Below are positions 57,705 to 64,000 of a stretch of DNA of 64,000 nucleotides, one piece after another; position 1 is the stretch's first letter, and each line of letters begins with the position of its first letter. This stretch comes from Gammaproteobacteria bacterium LSUCC0112 (lineage in GTDB: Bacteria; Pseudomonadota; Gammaproteobacteria; Pseudomonadales; Pseudohongiellaceae): NCBI GenBank assembly GCA_004535785.1, contig SPIB01000004.1, positions 124,001-188,000 on the forward strand, written 5' to 3'. The notes beneath the pieces are model-generated. The model made no database searches, was not told the DNA's origin, and saw only the letters and a program-made list of their open reading frames with translations. Both the position numbers and the translations under genes were made by a program.

Positions 57705-58325
57705 TTACTGCCAGGCAGCAATAACCTGATCAATATCGTTATTGTTTCTGGTCATCAACGCTGCAAACTGTGTATGGTACTGGCGCCGCAGATTAATCCC
57801 GCCAACAAAAATGTTACGCAGCTTCCACTCATTGTCAGCATTTCTGAACAACGCATATTGCAGTTCGATACGAGCACCTTCCGACACAATCTGCATTCGT
57901 ACATTGGTGCCTGCAGTAGGGTCAGCCGGTTCTTCTCCTGCAGGCAGGAAATTCAATTGCTGTCCGCCATACTCCACCAATGCCGATCCGTAGAAGCGTG
58001 TCAGTGTGGAGCGCAACTTCTCCCCAAATGCGAGAATCTGGTCTTCGGTTGCCTGCTCTGAGAAACGCGCCATCACCCCCACGGCTACTTCGCGAAAATC
58101 CACAAACTTGGCTACTTCGGCTTCGACGCCCGCATAATATCGATCTTTATCGGTATCGAAATAAGGGCGTAATTCCTGCACAGTCTGCAACAATTGATTT
58201 ACAGATTGTTCAGCGGCTTCGACAGCACTCAGACCGGCTGTCGTCGATGAACCGGTTTGCGCCACTGTCAGAGATGACAGCAACAGAGCAAAACCCAAAA
58301 AGCCGACCTTCAATAATGATTTCAT
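57705..58325 (-). CDS. mlaC: Periplasmic phospholipid-binding protein MlaC
   Basis: Carries phospholipids between the outer-membrane MlaA complex and the inner-membrane MlaFEDB transporter. It has 206 residues from the ATG at 58325 with a signal peptide (MKSLLKVGFLGFALLLSSLTVAQ). FDTDKDRYYAGVEAEVAKFVDFREVAVGVMARF and VNLRRQYHTQF-like end NLRRQYHTQFAAL are family features. mlaF, mlaE and mlaD normally precede mlaC and mlaB normally follows it; all four are missing here: upstream lies divergent kdsD, and only 39 bp separate mlaC from ibaG. Confidence 0.93.
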   Translation of the reverse strand: MKSLLKVGFLGFALLLSSLTVAQTGSSTTAGLSAVEAAEQSVNQLLQTVQELRPYFDTDKDRYYAGVEAEVAKFVDFREVAVGVMARFSEQATEDQILAFGEKLRSTLTRFYGSALVEYGGQQLNFLPAGEEPADPTAGTNVRMQIVSEGARIELQYALFRNADNEWKLRNIFVGGINLRRQYHTQFAALMTRNNNDIDQVIAAWQ

Positions 58326-58559
58326 AACAAATCCCTCAACTCGGGTAATGAACGCGACGCAGTGTACCTTAATTAGGCAAGTCAATAAATTACTGTTTAC
58401 AGCCACAAGTATGGCGATTTACAGATGAATGACGGCTGAATTATTGCCAACACCGGAGCACACAAAAAGGCAGTTAATTTTTTTATGCTGCGCCGGCCCG
58501 ACCGCTTGGGCATAATAGCCGCTGTTTCCCGGTTTCAGACCTGGCAGGAATACCAGCTT

Positions 58560-59534
58560 ATGGATAGAAGTCAGCAACTTATCGCCAGCGCCCAACGCAC
58601 CATTCGCATAGAGCATGACGCCATTGGTGCACTGAGCGCCCGGATTGACAGCAGCTTTGTCAAAGCCTGCCAATTGATGCTCGATTGTGAGAGTCGCATT
58701 ATTGTGACCGGCATGGGTAAATCCGGTCACATCGCACGAAAAATTGCGGCGACGTTGTCCAGCACTGGTAGCCCCGCCATCTTTGTCCATCCAGCCGAAG
58801 CCAGCCACGGCGATCTGGGTATGATTACTCACAAAGACGTCGTACTTGCCCTTTCAAACTCGGGAACAACCGAAGAAATTCTAACCATACTGCCTCTCTT
58901 CAAACGCAAGGGAGTTCCACTGGTGTGTATGACCGGTAACGCAGAGTCGATGCTTGCGCGCAGTGCCGATGTCCACATTGACGCCAGCGTCAAAGAGGAA
59001 GCCTGCCCGCTGGGTCAGGCACCAACGGCTAGTACAACGGTTGCCCTCGTGCTTGGTGATGCACTGGCCATGGCCATGCTGGAAGCCAAAGGATTCACAC
59101 ACGAAGACTTCGCTTTTTCGCATCCCGGCGGACGTTTGGGACGACGTTTGCTGCTGAAGGTCAAAGATATCATGCATAGCAGTCATCTCGTCCCGCGAGT
59201 TAATTCAGATATACTGCTTAAAGACGCTTTGTATGAGATCAGCAGCAAAGGGCTGGGCATGACAACGGTAATTGCCGCTGACGGCTCGCTTGCAGGCGTT
59301 TTTACCGACGGAGACTTGCGCCGGGCATTGGACGCAGGCTGCAATATTCTGGAAACACGAATTCATGAAGTCATGTCACGACACAGTAAAACCATCAAAG
59401 AGCAGGCACTGGCTACTGAGGCCGCGCGCATGATGGAAGAAAACCGCATTTATACACTGGTGGTGGTTGATGGCAACGACCAGCTTAGCGGAATTATCCG
59501 CATGCACGACCTGTTGCAAGCCAATGTGATCTGA
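58560..59534 (+). CDS. kdsD: Arabinose-5-phosphate isomerase
   Basis: Converts ribulose-5-phosphate to arabinose-5-phosphate, the precursor of Kdo in lipopolysaccharide. It has 324 residues from the ATG at 58560, preceded by AGGA. A SIS domain (about 35-180) carries ESRIIVTGMGKSGHIARKIAATLSSTG and LALSNSGTTEEIL; two CBS domains follow (about 205-260 and 275-324). An upstream extension to 58485 is open but not conserved. It heads kdsD-kdsC-lptC-lptA-lptB. Confidence 0.97.
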   Translation: MDRSQQLIASAQRTIRIEHDAIGALSARIDSSFVKACQLMLDCESRIIVTGMGKSGHIARKIAATLSSTGSPAIFVHPAEASHGDLGMITHKDVVLALSNSGTTEEILTILPLFKRKGVPLVCMTGNAESMLARSADVHIDASVKEEACPLGQAPTASTTVALVLGDALAMAMLEAKGFTHEDFAFSHPGGRLGRRLLLKVKDIMHSSHLVPRVNSDILLKDALYEISSKGLGMTTVIAADGSLAGVFTDGDLRRALDAGCNILETRIHEVMSRHSKTIKEQALATEAARMMEENRIYTLVVVDGNDQLSGIIRMHDLLQANVI

Positions 59535-59538
59535 CACC

Positions 59539-60126
59539 ATGACACCAACTTTGGAAGCATTTGAACCCCTGCGCTTTTATCAGGATGCAGAATCTGTCAG
59601 ACAGTCCGCCGCGAATGTCCGCCTGCTGGTGCTTGATGTAGATGGTGTGCTGACTGATGGGCAACTGTATTTCAGTGATCAGGGCGAGTTTCTGAAAGCG
59701 TTTAATACGCTGGATGGGCAGGGAATCAAATCTCTGCAAAAACAAGGCATACAGGTTGCCATCATCAGTGGTCGCCAGTCCGGCGCATTAACAAACAGAG
59801 CACGGGCACTGGGGATTACACTGATGGCGCAAGGGCGTGAGGACAAAATGGCAGCCCTGAACGAGTTATTGGCCGCGCAATCCGTTCAGCTCAATGAAAT
59901 CGCCTACATGGGTGATGACCTGCCTGACCTGCTGGTCATGCGGCATATTGGTTTGCCTGTGGCTGTCCCCGATGCGCATTATGAAGTGCATCGCGTTGCG
60001 CATGCCTGCACCACGCGCCGAGGTGGCCATGGCGCCGTGCGTGACGTGTGTGACTTTCTTTTGCTCAGTCAACAACGCTATCAGGCGGCGATTTCGGCTT
60101 ACACAGAAGACGGGAGACTCGCCTGA
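59539..60126 (+). CDS. kdsC: 3-deoxy-D-manno-octulosonate-8-phosphate phosphatase
   Basis: HAD-family phosphatase that makes free Kdo. It has 195 residues. The nucleophile motif is LVLDVDGVLTDGQLYF near 31-46, motif II is IISGRQS, and motif III/IV is YMGDDLPDLLVM. The C0-type tetrameric KdsC length is normal. It starts 4 bp after kdsD and its stop codon overlaps the lptC start (TGATG). Confidence 0.97.
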   Translation: MTPTLEAFEPLRFYQDAESVRQSAANVRLLVLDVDGVLTDGQLYFSDQGEFLKAFNTLDGQGIKSLQKQGIQVAIISGRQSGALTNRARALGITLMAQGREDKMAALNELLAAQSVQLNEIAYMGDDLPDLLVMRHIGLPVAVPDAHYEVHRVAHACTTRRGGHGAVRDVCDFLLLSQQRYQAAISAYTEDGRLA

Positions 60127-60731
60127 TGCAGGTTCGTGTTCCCAACAGACGCTGGTTTTTTGCCCTCGGACCCGCCGCGCTGACCATCTGGTTGCTGATC
60201 GGTCAGGAAGAAACGGTCACACCTTCGACCGACAGTATGAACCAGCAACTCCCGCTGGCGGCTCAATACGAAGGGTTTGGCCGCGGCATCAGCAGCGTTA
60301 TCTACGCCGAAAATGGCCTGCAGGCATATACCTTGAACGCCAGTGAACAGCGGCAATTCCCCAACCAATTGACCGAACTTGATCAACCACACCTGCAGAT
60401 GTATGACGGGCTCAGTGAGCGCTGGAATATATCAGCCGCTTCAGGCAGAATTCGGGCGTCATCGGGTGGCGAGATATTACAATTGGATCTTCAGGATGAC
60501 GTTCAGATTACGCACCTGGTTTCACAGAATTCCGAAATACGCTTGCAAACTGACTGGCTGAATATTGAACCGCCATCACAAACCCTGTTTACCAGCGCAC
60601 TGGTGCATGTCGTCGGCAGCGGTATCGAACAAACATCAGCGGGTATGTCTGCGGATTTATCCGCTAACCAGCTGAATTTTAACTCCAACATCCAGGGCCG
60701 CTATTACCGTGCAATTGACCAAGCAAACTGA
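60126..60731 (+). CDS. lptC: LPS export ABC transporter periplasmic protein LptC
   Basis: Bitopic inner-membrane protein that passes lipopolysaccharide from LptBFG to LptA. It has 201 residues with one N-terminal span (about 11-25, FFALGPAALTIWLLI) and a beta-jellyroll periplasmic domain (LNASEQRQFPNQLTELDQPHLQMYD, TLFTSALVHVVGSGIEQTSAGMSADLSANQLNF in pieces). It overlaps kdsC by one base and lptA by 23. Confidence 0.94.
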   Translation: MQVRVPNRRWFFALGPAALTIWLLIGQEETVTPSTDSMNQQLPLAAQYEGFGRGISSVIYAENGLQAYTLNASEQRQFPNQLTELDQPHLQMYDGLSERWNISAASGRIRASSGGEILQLDLQDDVQITHLVSQNSEIRLQTDWLNIEPPSQTLFTSALVHVVGSGIEQTSAGMSADLSANQLNFNSNIQGRYYRAIDQAN

Positions 60732-61266
60732 ATCAAGCTGGTATAAGCCATTGCGCAAGCTACTGTTGCCAGCACTTGCCCTGCTTTTTGTGACACCTTT
60801 GTTGGCGGCTCAACTGTCCGACACGACCGAAGACATTGTTTACAGTGCGGACGGCGGTGGCAGCATCGAGACAATTGAAAATACGCGGACGACCACGTTG
60901 CGCGGCAACGTCCGCATACAGCAAGGGCTGGTTGTCATTGTCGGGGACACCGCCCGGCTCGAACAGGACACGGTGTCCGGTGATCTGATACGCGTTACCG
61001 TTGAAGGCCAACCTGCCAGATTTACCCGTGAAGCCGAAATCAGCTCAGAAACCATTACCGGCAGCAGTGCGCAAATCATTTATTACAATCAGGCAGATAC
61101 CAGCGGCACTGCAGATTCGCTGTTGTCGGTTGTTGAATTTGTTGGTGATGCCAGCTTTCTGAGGGGACGCACTGCGCTGCAATGCGTCGAGATAAAACAC
61201 ATTGTCGAGACTGGCGCGACCGATTCACCCGGGCCGTGCAGCGGCGTGCTGGCGCCACAACAATAA
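60709..61266 (+). CDS. lptA: LPS transport bridge protein LptA
   Basis: Periplasmic beta-jellyroll protein that forms the bridge carrying lipopolysaccharide to LptD. It has 185 residues from a GTG at 60709 inside lptC; no later start would keep the signal peptide (about 13-34, ending LLAAQ). [26 protein letters not shown] and [11 protein letters not shown] are the OstA signatures. The C-terminal end is unusual in holding two cysteines, Cys159 and Cys177, where known LptA proteins usually have a charged tail. Confidence 0.93.
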   Translation: MQLTKQTESSWYKPLRKLLLPALALLFVTPLLAAQLSDTTEDIVYSADGGGSIETIENTRTTTLRGNVRIQQGLVVIVGDTARLEQDTVSGDLIRVTVEGQPARFTREAEISSETITGSSAQIIYYNQADTSGTADSLLSVVEFVGDASFLRGRTALQCVEIKHIVETGATDSPGPCSGVLAPQQ

Positions 61267-61991
61267 TGGACACTCTGCGCGCGCATCACTTGGCCAAAAG
61301 TTATAAGGGCCGACAAGTTGTCCGGGATGTTTCCCTGACCGTCAGCAGTGGACAGATTGTTGGCTTATTGGGGCCGAACGGTGCAGGCAAAACCACGTGT
61401 TTTTACATGATTGTTGGCCTAGTCAACGCAGAAGCCGGGAAAATTCTGGTCAATGATATCGATATGACCCATTTGCCGATTTACGCCCGAGCGCGTTTAG
61501 GCGTGGGGTATCTGCCGCAAGATTCATCGATTTTCCGCAACCTCAGTGTTGAGGACAATGTCATGGCGATTTTGCAGACGCGCAAAGATCTGGATCGTGT
61601 GCAGCGCAAACAGAAAATGGAAAGCCTGCTGACCGAGTTTCATATCAACCACATTCGCGGCAACAAGGGCATGAGTTTGTCTGGCGGTGAACGCAGACGC
61701 ACCGAGATCGCGCGAGCCTTGGCCAACGATCCACATTTTATTTTGCTCGATGAGCCGTTTGCCGGCGTTGATCCGATCTCGGTCAGCGACATCAAATCGA
61801 TCATCGAACATTTGAGCGCGCGCGGCATTGGTGTCCTGCTGACCGATCACAACGTCAGAGAAACGCTCGATATCTGTGAAAAAGCATACATTGTCAGTGA
61901 AGGCGGCATCATCGCCGAAGGAACCTCCGAGCAAATTCTCGCCAATCAGAAGGTACGTGAAGTGTATCTGGGCAAAAACTTCCAGATATAG
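61266..61991 (+). CDS. lptB: LPS export ABC transporter ATPase LptB
   Basis: ATPase that powers lipopolysaccharide extraction from the inner membrane. It has 241 residues from the ATG at 61266, which overlaps the lptA stop by one base (TAATG). Walker A is GPNGAGKTT near 38, the signature motif is [17 protein letters not shown], and Walker B is [13 protein letters not shown]. LptF and LptG, its membrane partners, are encoded elsewhere. Confidence 0.98.
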   Translation: MDTLRAHHLAKSYKGRQVVRDVSLTVSSGQIVGLLGPNGAGKTTCFYMIVGLVNAEAGKILVNDIDMTHLPIYARARLGVGYLPQDSSIFRNLSVEDNVMAILQTRKDLDRVQRKQKMESLLTEFHINHIRGNKGMSLSGGERRRTEIARALANDPHFILLDEPFAGVDPISVSDIKSIIEHLSARGIGVLLTDHNVRETLDICEKAYIVSEGGIIAEGTSEQILANQKVREVYLGKNFQI

Positions 61992-62082
61992 TCAAATGGC
62001 CTCTGTTTTTTGATATTGCAAATAGAAGTGAACATCGGCATGATGATTGCTAGATGATCGCTGTCAGTTCGGCAGCGCACAC

Positions 62083-62111
62083 TTGGCTCAATACAGAATT
62101 CAAGACATTAT
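62083..62111 (+). promoter_or_regulatory. Candidate sigma-70 promoter of rpoN
   Basis: TTGGCT (62083-62088) and CATTAT (62106-62111) are 17 bp apart in the 135-bp gap between lptB and rpoN, 16 bp before the ATG. The short distance leaves only about 8 nt of leader, so the true start may differ. Confidence 0.25.
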
Positions 62112-62126
62112 GATCGATCGACCGTT

Positions 62127-63686
62127 ATGAAAATCTCGCTACAGCTCAAGCTAGGTCAGCAACTGACCATGACGCCGCAGCTGCAGCAGGCAATTCGGCT
62201 TCTGCAACTGTCCACACTGGATCTACAACAGGAAATCCATCAGGCACTTGAATCGAATCCCATGCTGGAGGTGGATGAGAACTTCGATGCAGCCAGCACC
62301 GCCGACACCGATTTTGACAGCGAAGGCGGCGATTTTCTCGAGAAACAGGTCAGCAATACGCAGGAAACCGATCAGCCCGAGTATGAACAAGCCCAAGAGC
62401 TTTATCGCGAACTGCCTTCTACTGATAACTCTTATGAAAGCTCAGAAGACAGCTCCAGCTGGGATGAAAGCATTCCGGATCAGCTGCCTGTAGACACCAA
62501 CTGGGATGACATCTACCAGAACTCCTACTCCACAGGCAGCCCGGCGCAGGATAACGACAATGACTTTGAGTCCAGGGATTCAGCGTCAGAATCCTTGCAG
62601 GATCATCTTTCATGGCAATTGAATCTGACCAACATGTCAGACACCGATCGCTTGATTGCGATGGCGATTATTGATGCGGTGGACTCAGATGGCAGGCTGT
62701 CTGTCTCTCTGGAATCCATTGCCGAAGGTCTGCAGGAACATCTCGATATCGAGCTTGATGAAATTGTCGCGGTACTGCACAGAATTCAGCAATTTGACCC
62801 GATTGGCGTGGCGTACCGCGACCTCTCCGAATGCCTGCTCATTCAGCTGAATCAAATTCCACCGGAATTGAGCAATACCGCTGTCAAAAACGCGCGCATT
62901 TTGGTGAAAGACCACCTGCATCTGCTTGGTAACCGTGACTACGCGCAGATTATCCGTCTGACGAGAATCAAGGAAAACGACCTGCGGGATGCCATCAGTA
63001 TCATCGAAAAACTGAACCCCAGACCGGGATCCGACATTGCGCCCTCCTCGACTACCTACATTGTGCCTGACGTGTTTGTCAGCAAAGACCAACGCAGTGG
63101 CCGATGGCGAGTCGAGCTGAATCCGGAAACAGCCCCCAAACTGCGCATCAATCCTGACTACGCAGCACTGGTCAAGCGCTCCGAAAACAGTACCGAAAAT
63201 AACTATCTGAGAGACAACCTTCAGGAAGCACGCTGGTTTCTGAAAAGCCTGCAAAGCCGTAACGAAACACTATTAAAGGTAGCCAGCCGTATTGTTGAAC
63301 ATCAGCAAGGGTTTCTGGAACATGGCGAAGAAGCAATGAAGCCGTTGGTATTGCACGATATTGCTGAAGCCGTTGAGATGCATGAATCAACCATATCAAG
63401 GGTTACCACGCAAAAATACATGCACACACCGCGTGGCATTTTTGAACTGAAGTATTTTTTCTCGAGTCATGTCAGCACCACGGCCGGGGGCGAGTGTTCC
63501 TCGACAGCGATCCGGGCCCTGATCAAGAAGATGGTCAGCGCAGAGAACACCAAAAAGCCTCTTAGTGATAGTCGCATTGCGGAATTGCTGGATGAGCAAG
63601 GGATTAATGTGGCTCGCCGGACAATTGCCAAATACCGCGAGTCCTTGAATATACCGCCATCCAATGAGCGCAAACGACTGGTCTGA
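62127..63686 (+). CDS. rpoN: RNA polymerase sigma-54 factor RpoN
   Basis: Alternative sigma factor for enhancer-dependent promoters (nitrogen, motility and other systems). It has 519 residues. Region I, the activator-responsive part, is [36 protein letters not shown]; region II (about 55-160) is acidic and longer than average; the core-binding domain follows; helix-turn-helix [29 protein letters not shown]; and the RpoN box [10 protein letters not shown] near 495-505 contacts the -24 element. It follows lptB, as in Pseudomonas. Confidence 0.98.
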   Translation: MKISLQLKLGQQLTMTPQLQQAIRLLQLSTLDLQQEIHQALESNPMLEVDENFDAASTADTDFDSEGGDFLEKQVSNTQETDQPEYEQAQELYRELPSTDNSYESSEDSSSWDESIPDQLPVDTNWDDIYQNSYSTGSPAQDNDNDFESRDSASESLQDHLSWQLNLTNMSDTDRLIAMAIIDAVDSDGRLSVSLESIAEGLQEHLDIELDEIVAVLHRIQQFDPIGVAYRDLSECLLIQLNQIPPELSNTAVKNARILVKDHLHLLGNRDYAQIIRLTRIKENDLRDAISIIEKLNPRPGSDIAPSSTTYIVPDVFVSKDQRSGRWRVELNPETAPKLRINPDYAALVKRSENSTENNYLRDNLQEARWFLKSLQSRNETLLKVASRIVEHQQGFLEHGEEAMKPLVLHDIAEAVEMHESTISRVTTQKYMHTPRGIFELKYFFSSHVSTTAGGECSSTAIRALIKKMVSAENTKKPLSDSRIAELLDEQGINVARRTIAKYRESLNIPPSNERKRLV

Positions 63687-63757
63687 TACACCCGCTTTGA
63701 TTGCCAGCGCCAGCCTTAGGTTCTAGAATAACGAGCACTATAAGACGGGATACATCC

Positions 63758-64000
63758 ATGCAACTGAGCAGCATTCTCGCCCCGGAACGCACACTTTGTA
63801 ATTTGCCGGGCGTTAGCAAAAAGCGATTTTTGACTACAATCAGTGAACATATTGCCAAAACAACGCCGGGCATGAGCGGGGATGCCATTTATACAGCATT
63901 GCTGGCACGAGAGCAGTTGGGTAGTACGGGAATCGGAAATGGCATAGGCATACCGCATTGTCGCGTTGCAGAATGTCAGCGCACCACCGGGGCGCTGATC
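63758..64000 (+). CDS. ptsN: Nitrogen PTS EIIA component PtsN (N-terminal part, cut by window edge)
   Basis: Phosphoryl-carrier protein of the nitrogen-related phosphotransferase system, a regulator of potassium and nitrogen metabolism. Only the first 81 codons are present. The phosphorylated histidine is His67 in GNGIGIPHCRV, matching the family motif. LLAREQLGSTGIG is also conserved. It starts 71 bp after rpoN. The hibernation-factor gene hpf, usually between rpoN and ptsN, is absent. Confidence 0.93.
   Translation, partial: MQLSSILAPERTLCNLPGVSKKRFLTTISEHIAKTTPGMSGDAIYTALLAREQLGSTGIGNGIGIPHCRVAECQRTTGALI

Overview
The window is a 64 kb stretch of core chromosome from a gammaproteobacterium of the Pseudomonas/Cellvibrio-like lineage. 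The evidence is gene order: nadC-pilA-pilBCD-coaE-yacG, the complete division and cell wall (dcw) cluster from mraZ to lpxC followed by secA, rnpB next to mraZ, rsmI-lpoA-yraN-diaA-dolP, sspBA-petABC-rpsI-rplM-zapE, cysD-cysNC, nif3-algW-hisDG-murA-ibaG-mlaC and kdsD-kdsC-lptCAB-rpoN-ptsN all follow the Pseudomonas-type arrangement. Base composition and codon use look uniform. I see no insertion sequence, prophage, CRISPR array, tRNA or rRNA gene. Both ends cut a gene: aceE at the left and ptsN at the right.

Layout. 1-3.2 kb (minus): aceE, ampE, ampD. 3.4-4.2 kb: nadC (plus). 4.3-5.3 kb (minus): a small secreted cytochrome c and the pilin pilA. 5.4-11 kb (plus): pilB, pilC, pilD, coaE, yacG and a Nudix-ThiE fusion. 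11-33.8 kb (minus): one unidirectional run mraZ-rsmH-ftsL-ftsI-murE-murF-mraY-murD-ftsW-murG-murC-ddlB-ftsQ-ftsA-ftsZ-lpxC-(small membrane protein)-secA-argJ, mostly with start/stop overlaps. 34.1-34.5 kb: RNase P RNA (minus). 34.6-37.6 kb (plus): ydbH-ynbE-ydbL, an envelope lipid-transport module. 37.6-42.2 kb: rsmI (minus), then lpoA-yraN-diaA-dolP (plus). 42.3-48.4 kb (minus): zapE, rplM-rpsI, petA-petBC, sspA-sspB. 48.6-52 kb (plus): zapG, cysD, cysNC. 52-58.3 kb: nif3 (minus), algW (plus), then mlaC-ibaG-murA-hisG-hisD (minus). 58.6-64 kb (plus): kdsD-kdsC-lptC-lptA-lptB-rpoN-ptsN.

Most of the window builds the cell envelope: peptidoglycan precursors and septum (dcw, ddlB, murA, lpoA, ampD), lipopolysaccharide synthesis and export (lpxC, kdsD, kdsC, lptCAB), phospholipid traffic (ydbH/ynbE/ydbL, mlaC, dolP) and envelope stress sensing (algW). 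The rest is respiration (bc1 complex, aceE), sulfate activation, type IV pili, protein export and translation.

Nothing here is an obviously unknown system. The points most worth a second look are: (1) a 145-residue membrane-anchored protein of unknown function in the secM position between lpxC and secA; (2) a single reading frame joining cytochrome b and cytochrome c1; (3) an atypical Rieske cluster loop, CPHLFC; (4) mlaC next to ibaG-murA with mlaF, mlaE, mlaD and mlaB missing from their usual place, while ydbH-ynbE-ydbL sits beside rnpB; (5) a large dyad carrying back-to-back -10 elements between pilA and pilB; (6) paired palindromes around the aceE promoter; and (7) a five-repeat, 10-bp-period MraZ operator just downstream of the mraZ -10 box. 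Gene identities come from recognised motifs and synteny. Promoters, operators and terminators were found by eye and are less certain.
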